Origin: Diplosphaera chodatii | Lineage: Eukaryota; Chlorophyta; Trebouxiophyceae; Prasiolales; Stichococcaceae | Reading direction: 5' to 3' | DNA: 64,000 nt | Assembly: GCA_032358165.1 (NCBI GenBank) | Contig: JAALGY010000001.1 | Coordinates: 1,674,001 to 1,738,000, forward strand | Part shown: one piece after another, positions 37,510 to 48,919 of the stretch | Position numbering within the stretch: the first letter of the stretch is position 1 | Layout: each line of letters starts with the position of its first letter | Program-made: the position numbers and the translations under genes | Notes under the pieces: model-generated | The model's input: only the letters and a program-made list of their open reading frames with translations | Databases searched by the model: none | What the model was told of the DNA's origin: nothing

Positions 37510-37535
37510 TCAGGTGGGGTCGGTGCGGGTGCGGC
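37319..37535. repeat. direct repeat of bZIP C-terminal codons and stop
   Basis: About 60 bp at 37473-37535, which encode the last codons and stop of the bZIP gene, are repeated in the same orientation at 37319-37380 (offset 154 bp) with few differences. Both copies read RRTRTDPT-stop on the minus strand. Confidence 0.7.
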
Positions 37536-40500
37536 GGATGGGCTTGCCGCCGACGGGCACGCGGCGCAGCGCAGCGGCGTCCAGCGCGGGGCACGCCCTG
37601 ATCACGCGCTCCCGCAGCTCCGCATTCTGCTTCCGCAGCTGCTCCACCTGGGAGCGGGGTGCAGGGTGTAGGGTTGGGCGTGCAGGTCGTCACGGACCAG
37701 ATGAGGGGTTAACACCAACGACTGGATGCTTGACGCTGCCTGGAACGACATGCCTGACGACACCTGGTTTGCTTTCATTATCACTTGCACCAAAGAAGCA
37801 TGGGGGCAAGCGCTTTGCAGGGTTTCCAATGCCGTGCTGCACGCAGGTATACAGGGTTTAACATTGTCTGCACCTGGGCCTCGAGGTCGGTGGTGTAGGC
37901 CTGCTTGCGCTGCCGCGAGCGGGCCGCGCTCTCCCGGTTCTTCACCTGCAGTGCGGTTGCACAAACGGTTCGCACCAGGCGTGCAGGACGGTCAGCTCGG
38001 CAAGGCAAACTATGCACGCACCAGCCCGGAGCTGCGCAGCGAGCTCGGCTTGAGCGACCCGGCTTCGGGCAATCACAGCGCATTGATGTGCGGTTGCCTC
38101 CTGAAACACGCAGGCGGCTGTGCCCCACCATGCGCAGCTCGGCCTTGGAGTTCTCAGGCTCCTCGGCGGCCGGCGCCTCCTTGAGCTTGCGCTTGCGGGC
38201 TGCGCGGGCCGCGGCCGTGGCCGCAGCGCTGGGCGGGGCCGGCGTGCCCGCCGCCCGGGTGTTCGGGATCTGCAGCAGCAGCAGGCGCAGTCCAGAGACG
38301 CCGGGCTGCTGCGGTTTGGTGCCCGCCCACTGTTAGGGCAGGTGGGCCAACATGTGCATACGCGGCAAGCTACATGAGACCGCATGTCGGGCAAAACACT
38401 GGAGGGGGCCGGACCTCGGGCATCGGCTGGCTGTCGGGGAAGGGCGAGCCCTCGGGCGCCGGTGAAGGGGCATCCGGGCTGCCGCTGTCTGCCTGCCGCA
38501 CGTCCAGCTCTGGCAGACTGCTGCCTGCCACGGCGCCGCCATACGCACCCCTGTCAGACAACAGCCGCTTCGATGCTGGCTGTGTGTCAATTGCCCAGCA
38601 CAGGTACCCCTGTAACCTTGTGCTGCACTGTGAATGCACTGCAACTGCGGGCGGTGGGTGGTCAGTCGGTCAGTTTAACACGACGGGCTACCTGTCGTCG
38701 AAGGCAGGGGCGGGGCCGGCGGCAACGTGCATCGGCTGCTCAATCGGGATGCCCTGCAGCGGCTGTGAGGCCGGTGCACCACCATGGGGCGGCGGCAGCC
38801 CCATTGCTGGGCTGATTCCACCCTGTGGACTCAACGAGATGCCGCTGCAACGGCTGCTGCTGTGCAACACTGGGCGGACCCTGATATGATCATGCCATGC
38901 ACAATATGCAAGGCGATCAGCTCTGCACAACTCCTGACGCGCATGCTCTGAAGATAACCCCACTGATCTGCGCACCTGGAACTGGACGCTCTGCATTCCG
39001 CTGCTGTACACGCCGCCAAAGTCAGGCGGCAGCTGCTGGTCTTGATACTGCATGGTTGACTGGTTTATATCAGCAAGTCGACAGGCGTCACCGAGTTGAG
39101 TGGTGTTGCAGCGAGGCGACACATGCATGGAGGCTGCTTGAGAAGATGCACAGGCTACGCGCTTTAAGTGCTTGCCTCATGCTGTGTGGGCATTGGGTAA
39201 CTGAGCGGAGCCTGGCTGTAGTTGCCAGCTGCTGGGGCTGGGGCACCGCCCTGCTGCATGCTCACCTGCAACGTCAGGGGTGGACTTGGATGTCAGTGTA
39301 CATGAACTGAAATCAACAGTCCCTGTGAAGGAGGGACCTTGCTGAAGGCTGATACTGGTGCTGGCAAGTTCAGGCAGCTGCAGAGCGCCCAGGTGAATAT
39401 GTGATGTCTGCCAGGAGGGGATGCAGGTTTAAGCCCAGAGCTGAACAGCTAAGCGCTGGGGTGGCAATATACGCGCTCAGGTACAGCATATGACGAGGTC
39501 TGCCAGACGACTGACCAGCTGCTGCTGCAGGATGGCGTGCTCCTGCTGCTGCAAGTGGAGCTCAGCCTCCAGCCGCTGGTCCAGCGCTGCCTGGTGGCCG
39601 CCGTTGAACTGCTCGCTGTTAGCCGTTGCGCCATTCATGTGCGGCAGAACATGGCCAGCGTACGGCTGCTGCTGAAACTGCAGGGTAAGCCAAACACTCA
39701 CAGCATGAAGATCTGCCCCTCATGCTGTTCCCAGTTTCTCAGTGACACAAATGAGTACGGCAGGCAGAGCTGTGTTCCAGCAAGGGGTCTGCGACAAGAG
39801 CGGAGCCGACATCAGAGGCTGAGCGTGCTGCGTGCTGGACATGTGGCTGGCTGCACCTCGTGTCGCTGCATCGGCGGCGGCAGGTGGGCTCCCTGCGGCA
39901 GCTGCACGGCCAGGCTGCCGGCGAAGCCCGGCGGCACCAGCGACTCCTCCACAGAGCGCACCCCGATCTTCTCCAGGAACTGCCCCAGCGGCAGGTTGTC
40001 GTACGGCACCTCAGCGTCGTGGATCCGCGTCCACACCTCGTCCACAGTGCGCCCGCTGCACGAGGCAGCAGTTGGCATGATATCAGGTGGCTGAGCACGA
40101 TGTACGAAGAGCATGCACCCTGAGAAGGGCTCGGTTGCAAGGCCTGATGGTGAGTCGGATGGAGGTCTGCACCTGAAATCTGCTGGGATGGCAAAGCCTG
40201 TGCTTGCGATGACTGTGTGGCCACCCAGGTCTGGCTGCACTGGCGGCGCCGCAGCTGCCGCCGGCTGCTGCTGCTCCGCCTGCAGACGGTTTGTTCAGCC
40301 GTGAGTGTGGCCATGGCAGCCACAACCAGGTTTGGCAAGCCTCTGGATGGTGCACACACCGAGCATGCTGGTGAGGATGCACCATGTCAATTCGCCATCC
40401 TTCAGTTCAACTTGCTGGCTCACCTGCTGGTGCTGAAGTTGCTGCCTCTGGCGGGCCAGCAGCTCCACCATCACCCTGCTGCTGCGGCGGGTCGAGTCCT

Positions 40501-41490
40501 CGCCACCAAGCGAGTTGCCTGCCGCCAGTGATCATGGGTTTGCAATTTTGCAGGAACCCAGACCCGCTCAAGACGTCCCCATTCTGCAGCGTGCGCATTG
40601 CGGTTAGGTGGCCCACCCTGCTGTGTGCGCAGGTGCGCTCGTCACCTGGTTCTGGAAGCTGGAAGCTGCCGGCCAACGAGCCGATGGTCTCCTGCAGCGA
40701 TGGATCCTTGCCCCACTGCATGGCCGACAACACTCGCAGGTGACAAAGTCAGGCCACAAGGCACTTCATGCCATGGTTGCATTGAGCAGTGCAAGCTTGT
40801 GATCCGTCACGCAGCAGGTGCTCTCGCCATCATGCCCCTCATGCATGCGCAGCGCAGCAGCATGAGGACAGTGGAGACGCACCACATCCTGGAGGAATGC
40901 ATCCTGCGCGGCAGCATCGCACATGCGTCAGCCAGGATTGCATTGCAAACAGCTTGCTTGCAGGAATGGGCAGCGGCTCTGCATTGCGAGCCCTGCTTCT
41001 ACGAGGCCGGCACAGGGCTGCATGGCCCTACGAGGCCGAAAGAGCCCAGCCATGACCTCAGCAAATGCCCTCGACACAAAAGGACGCCTGGGAGGCTGGC
41101 CTCAATGCGAGGTGCATAAGGCGCTTGATAGATGCAAGGGGCACGGTGAACTCAGTGCATGCAGCATGCATTGGGCAAAGCTAGCTGCAGGACACGATGT
41201 CAGATCGGCGCTGGGAAGATCCCTTGGGACGGTGCTGCAGGCTGCGCTTCACATCGAGCGCGTCGCAGGACAGCCGACAGGTGTAATAAGGGACGGAAAG
41301 ACCTCAACATGCGGGTTGCAGGAGGCTGGGCAAAGACTTCCGCTTGTGTTGCAAGATGGGACCATGTGTGAGATGCATGACAGTGCCGCACCATATTCAT
41401 GCTGCCGAACAGGACCTTGCCCGAGGGCGTGCTGTTTGCGAGCGCGTCGACTGCTGCGCCCATGGTGTCTAAGCGGCCCGGCTGCGTCAT
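37510..41490 (-). CDS. bZIP transcription factor, AREB/ABF (group A)-like
   Basis: This is a nuclear DNA-binding dimer. The start at 41490 opens MTQPGRLDTMGAAVDA, and the first exon ends LFGSMNM at 41392, resembling the plant C1 motif. Further exons: about 40645-40706 (WGKDPSLQETIGSLAGSFQL), about 40425-40521 (RRSSRVMVELLARQRQQLQ), about 40180-40279 (QQQPAAAAAPPVQPDL), and about 39875-40060 (GRTVDEVWTRIHDAEVPYDN then GQFLEKIGV). The last of these closely resembles the TVDEVW motif of AREB/ABF factors. Gln/Gly/Pro-rich exons run from about 39690 down to 38420. The basic region is split: an exon ending KRKLKEAP then SKAELRM (about 38125-38330) joins VKNRESAARSRQRKQAYTTD (about 37870-37947), with the N-x7-R signature. 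The zipper VEQLRKQNAELRERV follows (about 37513-37650), stop at 37510-37512. A short exon completing the C1 motif was not located. Family call firm. Confidence 0.82.
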
Positions 41491-42038
41491 CTTGCTGCCT
41501 GCCCTTGGTGCTGGATGCAGACACCTCGCTGGTAACCTCGCTTGCAACAGATCAAAGCTGCCCTCAGCTGACGCCTTGCAGTTGCTTGAACATGCCAGGC
41601 ATGCCCGTGTCCCTTGGGCAGCTCTGGTCGCTGTGCACTTTCAATGATCGATGTCCAGCTGGAGGGCCACTGCAGGCCGTGTTTGTAAGCATCTCCGACA
41701 GAGGTGTGCGGGTCTAGTCCGGTTGCGGCCTTCCCTTCGTATGAACAGCAGCTAACTGGGCTGGCGGGCGGGCGTTCGAACAAACGATGCACAACGTGCT
41801 CGCACGCGGCATTTATGTTGCTGATTGTCCGTCCAGCCTGCCGCTGTTCATAGCGTCCCGGGAATCAGTCACAGTGAGCTGGTGTTGCATGCCCAGCAGG
41901 CAACAGTGCAAGGGTGGAGCAACTGGCAACAGGACCCTGGTACCTACACACTTGAGGTGACAACGCCCCATATGATACATGCATTACGCTAGCCCACACT
42001 TCGGCTCTGCAATTGTCAACAGCCTATGCTTAAGACGC
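41491..42038. other. intergenic, bZIP promoter / cysteine synthase 3' end
   Basis: Both flanking genes are on the minus strand. This 550 bp holds the upstream region of the bZIP gene and the 3' untranslated region of the cysteine synthase. No other feature is seen. Confidence 0.5.
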
Positions 42039-42794
42039 TCAGAGCGTCGGCGTGGGGTTTCCCTTGGCACCGTCATCAGTCGGCGCTGCCTTCTCAAACG
42101 TCATCTTCTCTGCCTCCTCCCGAATCGACTGCGTACCAGCAACCCACTCGATTGGCAACCAACTCGATTCGCAGCTGATTGGCAGCTGGTTGCGGAACGA
42201 GGACTGCAGTGGCAGCAAGCGCATGCACCAGTGGCCAGGTCTGTTCAGCTGCTTACCTGGAACAGCGCTGACGACAGGTACCGCTCTCCAAAGCTGGGCA
42301 GCACGGTCACAACCAGCTTGCCCTCGTTCTCGGGGCGGTTGGCGACCTGCAGCAGACGTCCGCGCTTTATTGAAGCGCAAGCTCGGACATGACACAGCAT
42401 GCACGACACTCATGCATGCAATGGTGCACCGGATGCGCAAGGCTGACCAACACTGTAGGGCCAAGGAAATGTGTTAGCGCACCTGCAATGACGCTGCGAC
42501 TGCCGCTCCCGAGGAGATGCCGACCAGCAGGCCCTCCTCCAACGCGAGCCGCCGTGCCATGTCGATGCTGTCATCGCTGGAGATCTGCACGAGCGTGTCT
42601 CAAATCAGCATTGATCATCAGCCTTTACATATCCCTCAATCTAGACCCCACTGCTCATCGCGTGCAAAGCACGGCTGCGGTATGCCCGCAACCATCACAT
42701 GTGCGTGAATGTCACTCTGTAACTGGCAGCCACATGGTGTCTGGCTCACCTGGATGGTCTCTGTAAGCAACTCTGTGTCCAGGTTGCCAGGAAT

Positions 42795-42832
<38 letters not shown>

Positions 42833-44755
42833 GGGGCCCGCCGGAGATGACCGGCGACTCTGTCGGCTCCACCGCAATGATCTGCGAGCCGTCGCATGAC
42901 GACGCTGTTGGTATGCCAGCCAGCAGGTCTGCTGAAGCAGGCCATACGAAGTGTGAGGCTGGAATTGACCCTTCCCCAGGAGCTTGGCCTTTGCCAGGCC
43001 ATCTGTTGCTGGGAGGAGTCTCTCCTCCTGAGCCTTTTAATCCAAGGGTCCCACCTGGATGTCGGGGTTCTTCTCCTTCAGGAAGCGGCCGGCGCCCGAG
43101 ATGGTGCCGCCGGTGCCGACGCCCGCCACCAGGATGTCGATCTTGCCGTCGGTGCCGTCCCACATCTCAGGGCCTGTGGTCTCGTAGTGCACCTGCGCAA
43201 TGACACGCATCAGCCTGTTGACGCTGTCCTTGGCGCCTTGAGTAGGCAGCCTGCACATGCTACGTTGCCACAGCAGCCCAGAAGCTGTCCCTGAGCTGAC
43301 CTTCGGGTTGTTGGGGTTCTCAAACTGCTGCAGCACGAAGGACTCTGGCGTCGCTGCTGCAATCTCCTCTGCCTTTGCCACGGCGCCCTTCATGCCTGCT
43401 CACATGTGCAACCGACAGCATGTCAAACCCCACACTTTTGGCAGGTAGCAGGCAGCAGACATATGTCTGCTGATTGACTGTCGCAGCCAGGCGATGCAGT
43501 ATTCTGGGTCTGCAAGCAACGCTGCAGCTGACTATAACACTGCAGCCTCCCTGCCTTCTCACCCTTGGCGGGGTCCGTCAGAATCAGCTCCGCGCCAAAG
43601 GCACGCAACAGGATGCGGCGCTCCAGCGACATCGACGCTGGCATCGTCAGCACCAGCTTGTAGCCCTTGGCCGCCGCGATGAAGGCCAGGCCGATGCCGG
43701 TGTTGCCCGACGTCGGCTCCACCAGCGTCGTCTGTTGCAGAGGGTCAGCACATCGGATCTCCCTCACATGCAGGTGATAACAGTGCCTGCTCGCACATGC
43801 CACAGCGCAGCGCAGCGCCCAGGGCACAGTGACAGGGTCGATGCGGCACTGCATTTCTGCGGATGCGGTGCCACACCTTGCCGGGCGTGATGTTGCCGGC
43901 GGCCTCGGCGCCCTCAATCATGGACTTGCCGATGCGGTCCTTGACGCTGGAGCACGGCTCCATGCTCTCCAGCTTGGCCGCCACGCGCGCGCCGGCACCC
44001 TTGCCCAGCTTGTTCAGGTACACGATGGGCGTGTTGCCTGCAGAGGGGCTCACACAAACATGTTGGTTGACTCCCTCTCTTTTGAACAGCCGGCGTGCAA
44101 CAGTGCAGAAAGCAGTCACAGACACGGACGGTGCATATGGCCCCGCCTCACTGCTACCCCTCGCTTACCACCGAGCCCAGTTCTGCATACTCGTGTTGAC
44201 GCCGTGGCCGTGCAGACGCACCGATGAGTTCAGTGACATCGTTTGCAATGTTCAGCTTTGGCGCGCCGTTCACAGCGCTCTGCACTGCGTCCGCCGCCTT
44301 CTCCAGCACCGCGCAGCATCGCTGCGCTTTCCCTCGCCGCTGAGCGCGTGTCTGCATTGCACATACAGGACACATCAATGAGGCTGTGGCAACAGAACAC
44401 TCCCTTCTGACTGACGACACTGCCAGCCGCTTTCCTCACGGCAAGTGCGCTGCGCAGACCGACTGGCACGATCTACAAGCAGGTGGCAGCAAACATGTGC
44501 ACTTCTATTGCACACTGAGGCGATGCTGTTGAAGTTCATGTAACGGAAGTTCACGTCAGAACCATCAGCCAACAAAACCAGCTAGCAGCTGGCTGGTGGG
44601 CTGCATGTCGGCTAATTCAGCAGCTCTTGAACTTAGTTCACATTTCTCAGGCGCACCTGCTGTGACCGGAGCGGCGCCAAGGGGCTGGGCCGCTGCAGGC
44701 TGCATGGCAGCACCGAACCAACAGCAGCGCTGCGCCGCATTGATGTGGCGTCCAT
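42039..44755 (-). CDS. OASTL: cysteine synthase / O-acetylserine (thiol) lyase, plastid-targeted
   Basis: This PLP enzyme makes cysteine from O-acetylserine and sulfide. Eleven phase-consistent exons give 412 aa: 44657-44755, 44440-44472, 44222-44351, 43877-44037, 43563-43731, 43301-43395, 43055-43192, 42750-42881, 42483-42584, 42257-42346, 42039-42128. The first about 75 residues are Ser/Arg/Ala-rich with few acids ([20 protein letters not shown]), as in a plastid transit peptide. The mature part starts [33 protein letters not shown] holds the PLP lysine; PTSGNTGIG binds substrate and cofactor. [31 protein letters not shown] (phosphate loop), [17 protein letters not shown] (serine acetyltransferase-contact region), GISSGAA and [13 protein letters not shown] are all present. 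Exon 2 is the least certain. It is divergent from the next gene across 332 bp. Confidence 0.94.
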
Positions 44756-45087
44756 GCTAGTGATGGGTCTGAACTCCTGGCAGTCTTTGGCACGTCCCCC
44801 AAGTCTTGACAAACAGTTATTAGAAAGGGTGTTTTCTGCAGACGGTGCACGGGCAAAGGTCCACACGTGTTCAGGCGTGCATGCTGCTTCCTGTGTCTTG
44901 CTTCCCGGCGATTGGTCAGACACGCAAGACAGCGCGACAATCGACCAGGAGGACGGCAGCACGCAATATTCTGGCGCCTGAAAGTGGTGCTGATCTGTCA
45001 ACTGCAGAGCGTGCGGGACGCTGGCGCTGAACAGGTTTGTGTGCTGTATTTTCATTTGAGCCGAGGCTGCAGCTTCCCGACCCAACA
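44756..45087. promoter_or_regulatory. bidirectional promoter region
   Basis: Only 332 bp separate the start codons of cysteine synthase (-) and the plastid membrane protein (+), both with transit-peptide-like N-termini. I see no clear TATA or other named element. Confidence 0.5.
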
Positions 45088-46282
45088 ATGGCAACAGCAT
45101 CGCTGCTGAGTGGCCGCAGCGCGACATACGCAGCTGCTCGGCAACCTAGATGTTCGACGAGACGGGTTCTCGCAGCCTATCCAGCACGATCAGCTGCCGT
45201 GGGTTTACTGCGCAACCACCGCAAATTGTTTGGTGCGTCCGTCATTGACCCAAGATGCAACCTCGCACGCTGCCCCTGATTGAAAGCAACCGCTGTCTCA
45301 ATACGCCTGAACTTGTATTTCCCAGGATACACAAGGCAGATCACAATGTACATGCAGGTGGCTGCACCATCTGGGGGCGGAAGCAGCATCGCAGCATCAG
45401 CCTGGCAGCGCGACGCACGGAGTATGATGACGATGAGGAATGGGACGACGGCCCAGTACGTTATCAGTTGTTCGGCCACTGCATCAGGCGTGCTTGCTGT
45501 GCAAAGATGGGCTGAGGCGCCCTGGTGTTCACCTTGGACTTTGTTGCGCAGGGCCTGGGCATTGTGCCTGGGATCCTGGGGGGCGCGCTCGGTGCTGTCG
45601 GCGGCATCACGGACGTCGTGGCACGCAGCCTGCCAGCCAGCGTGCCACGCGGCGTGGTGTGCGACGCACTCTGCATGCATCACCTCGAACCTCATGCTGT
45701 AACCTTTTGCGCGCATCGCTCCTATCGCAGGTCACATACCTGCTAGACTGCTCGCATGCACAGGTGGATATCTCAGTGAAGGCTGGCCTGGCGTTGGTTG
45801 TGCTGGGCTTCGCACGCAGCCTGTTGTCGGTCAGTGCTCCTTTGAAGAATGTCACCCCGTGCTTGCACACCAATGTGCAAGCTTTTTGCTGCTGCATATG
45901 CAGAGTCTTCTCATTGCTGTAAGATGGTGTTGAAAACGCTTGCAGCTTGTCACAACCATCGGCACCATCGTGTTCGGCCTGTGGCTTGCGTCCAAACTGC
46001 TGGGTGGCGGAGATGGTGGCAAGGCGGGTAGGTGAGCAGGAGCTCCACATGATGTAGCCCGCCCTGAGCAAGATGACGTCTTGATGCCCGTTTGTAGATG
46101 AGTATGTAGTGCTGTTGAGTGCAGGTTTTGATTTCGGCAGCCGAAGGCGTGGCCCTGGCAGGCCACGGCAGCGGCGGAAACAGCGGCCTCCACTGTCGCT
46201 GCCTGGCAGCGACACCAGCGGCGATCTGGCAGATGTGTGGTTTGAGAGGCAAGACGGCCCCCGGAAAGGCAAGCGGCGGTAG
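45088..46282 (+). CDS. small plastid-targeted membrane protein, function unknown
   Basis: Six exons join in phase: 45088-45232, 45409-45455, 45552-45656, about 45765-45830, about 45945-46029, and about 46126-46282. They give roughly 200 aa. The N-terminus (MATASLLSGRSATYAAARQP, then RCSTRRVLAAYPARSA) is a good transit peptide. An acidic motif EYDDDEEWDDG follows. A Gly-rich hydrophobic stretch GLGIVPGILGGALGAVGG then leads to two likely transmembrane segments, KAGLALVVLGFARSLLS and VTTIGTIVFGLWLASKLLGG. A strongly basic tail RRRGPGRPRQRRKQRP ends in DVWFERQDGPRKGKRR, stop at 46280-46282. I do not recognise the family. The architecture suggests a thylakoid or envelope protein with a stromal basic tail, which is inference. 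Confidence 0.75.
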
Positions 46283-46613
46283 CACATGGGCGCACTGAGT
46301 TTTTGATGCACAGCCCACATGCGCTACCGTGCATATACAGGAGTTGAACGAACACCCTCCCTTGGTGGTCCTCCCTTGGTTTTTATGCAAGCTCTGTATT
46401 ATATTCTTGTGGACCTTTGTGCTGAGCATCCAATGGGCTTACGATTTCTTTCGGAGGGAATGTTGTGACGAGCAGAATTGCATGCCTCCTGCATTGCCTA
46501 TGCTGTCTACAGGTCGGGTCAACACCGGCTGGTGTACCATAGGGATCAAACTCTGATCCTCTTCAAAGTGCAACAGATGGCATCAATGACATTTCACCCA
46601 GGCTGCCGTCTGC
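46283..46613. other. intergenic, convergent 3' ends
   Basis: Between the stops of the plastid membrane protein (+) and SDF2 (-). AT-rich, with nothing recognisable beyond 3' untranslated sequence. Confidence 0.5.
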
Positions 46614-48008
46614 TCATTGTTGTGCTCGCTGTGGAAAGAACACGCCCTCAGTTGCCCGCCACCACGTGTCAGCTGCCTGCAGGGATAGAGAATAGGAAAT
46701 AGTTTCCATCGCTGCAGCCAGCGCTGATGAGATATCATGCGGTCCCTTTTCTGTTCGTAGGCATAAAGGCAGCAGACTGCTTGACTTTGTCAGTCGGGAG
46801 AGCAACCGGCGCCCACCTGCTTCTTCTTGCCGCACACTTCCTGTTGCCCAGAGATGGGGCGGCCATACTTCCGCGAACCCGATGCCAGCAGTACCCCCGT
46901 GTCCTCGTGTCTGTTCAGCATAGCCGTGGAAGATTGCCATCGAAGGTGGAAAGCACTTCGTGTGGAGGACAGCCGTGTGAACACTGTGTGGAAAGAGTGA
47001 CGGTGAGCATATGTGTGGCACAGCTACTGGGATAGCGACGCACTTGAGCTCGATGTCTGCATCCCGCTCCCAGACCTTGTCCCTTGCATGGTAGCCATGC
47101 ACTGTCCAGACGTCGCCGGTGTCGCTGCCACTGTCGTCCCCAAAGGCGCTGACCTGCATCGACACCCCATCACATGGTGTGCGTGCACTGGGGTCATGTG
47201 TCCTGAAGATCCTTCCCCTGCACAGGGTCTGCTCTGAGCATTTCCAACAACACAATTCCTAGCTATGCCTCCGGACCGAGCTGTCCACGAGGCCGGCGCA
47301 CCTCCTGGTTGCCTGTCAGCGGCGAGCTGAACTGGTGGCTGTGCAGCCAGCGCCGCGTGGTGAGGTGCTGCAGCCGCACCTGCGTCCCGAACTTGACCGC
47401 GCTGCCCTGTGCGCAGTGCTTGCCCTGCGACCCAAATGTCAATGCACATCTCAGCGGGTGTCATGCCATGGTGCAAGTGCGCTACGCAGCTCCTCTTGTC
47501 TTTGCTTCACGTGCTGGACCAACTGCATGAATGTGCTGAGCTGCACGTGGGTCCCTGAGCATGGGATGCCGCGGACGGTACCTCGGTGCCCCGCACGATC
47601 CAGTAGCTGCTGGCGTCGTCACCGCCGGAGAAGCCGGTGACACTTTGCTGCCCGCTGCCTGAGCCGTACGTGATGTCGTGCGAGTGCAGCAGCGCGCCAG
47701 TCGCGCTGTGCTGCACCTTGATGACGCTTCCGCACGTCACCTGCAGGCATGTGGCGGATGGTGCTGATCCTCTGAGTCAGGTCTATCAGTTTATGGTGCA
47801 GACTCCGGTCGGCGCATGACAAGCGGTCGTTCGCAGGGTCTGTCAGCTTGCGGGCGGGCTGAGGGGTGTGCATGCTGCGCATGATGACTGCATTGCACTG
47901 TGCTGCAGACCCCACCTGCACAACCTCGGCATCGGCAACGAATGGAGCAGCAGATACAGCGGCAGCGACGAGCAGAAGCAGCATCCTGCAACGTGTCCCT
48001 GGATGCAT
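46614..48008 (-). CDS. SDF2: stromal cell-derived factor 2-like (SDF2) MIR-domain protein
   Basis: SDF2 proteins are small ER-luminal proteins with three MIR motifs that act with HSP40/BiP-type chaperones in ER quality control. Six phase-consistent exons give 213 aa, the normal family length: 47916-48008, 47582-47740, 47302-47424, 47044-47153, 46817-46910, 46614-46676. The N-terminus is a signal peptide (MLLLLVAAAVSAAPFVADA) following MHPGTRCR. MIR motifs: VTCGSVIKVQHSATGALLHS with YGSGSGQQSVTGF, TQVRLQHLTTRRWLHSHQF with PLTGNQEVSAFGDDSGSD, and DADIELKHEDTGVLLAS with RKYGRPISGQQEVCG. The end, TWWRATEGVFFPQRAQQ, lacks an HDEL-type signal, as in plant SDF2. Confidence is high. Confidence 0.95.
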
Positions 48009-48919
48009 GCTTATTGCTGTGTGTTGGACCGTGTGAATCCAGTAAATGTATCGGATCAACACAAAGTTTCAGCTGCAATCGCCGCTTGCCCCAAGAGCTT
48101 GACACGACAGGTCGAACCTTCAGGCGAAGATGAGCAAGGTGGTGCCTGAGCCACCGCTTGGACGCGTTGAAAACTGGACAGTTAGTGTGGAAGTGCATCA
48201 GTCCACGGGAAGTGGATGTTGTACTGCAGCCGCTGCCATCAAAAGCAGCGGATGCAGCCTCACATCTCTGCTGCTAGTTGCACTTGCCAATCGCACGAGC
48301 TGAACACCTGTACGCAGGTTCCTGCTGCTTAACGACGAGGCTATTGAAGAGTATGGCAGGTGACCTGCAGCCTGACATATTGAGTGCGGGTGGCGTGCGT
48401 AGCTGCCAGGTACAACGGTGGTCATAGCCTCTCAGGCAGCAATGAACGGTGGCAAGACCTCAACCGCTATGCTCAATGCAGCTGCGCGGGTTGCTCTACA
48501 TTGCATGATTTCCGCTGTCCGCACCACGAGTCGTCGTTCACCGTCAAATCACTAACAAAGAAAACAACTGGATGCTGTCATACTGGAAAACCTGTGCATC
48601 AGACCCGCAAGAACCGTGCGAGGACTTCGGTTTGAAACCAGTGCAAACAAATTTGGGGGCCAGCAATTGGTATGTGGTCATGCACCCGCACCAGAACCCT
48701 CGTGCGCACACTGCATGATGCATGTTCAAATCTACTACATGCCTGCTGCTGCCACTCGAGTCTGCCCTGCAGCATGCAGCGGGGTCTGCTATGAAAACGA
48801 CGCACAGCATGGCCTGCAGGTCATCAGATTCATAGATGACCAGCAGGCCATGCTGTGGTGTTGAGCTGACCACCGGACATCGAGGTCGTTGCTCATGCCG
48901 GAGAAGCCCTTGATCATTC
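48009..48919. other. intergenic upstream of SDF2
   Basis: This holds the SDF2 promoter and the 3' end of the next minus-strand gene. Only short open frames without motifs or codon bias are present. Confidence 0.45.
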
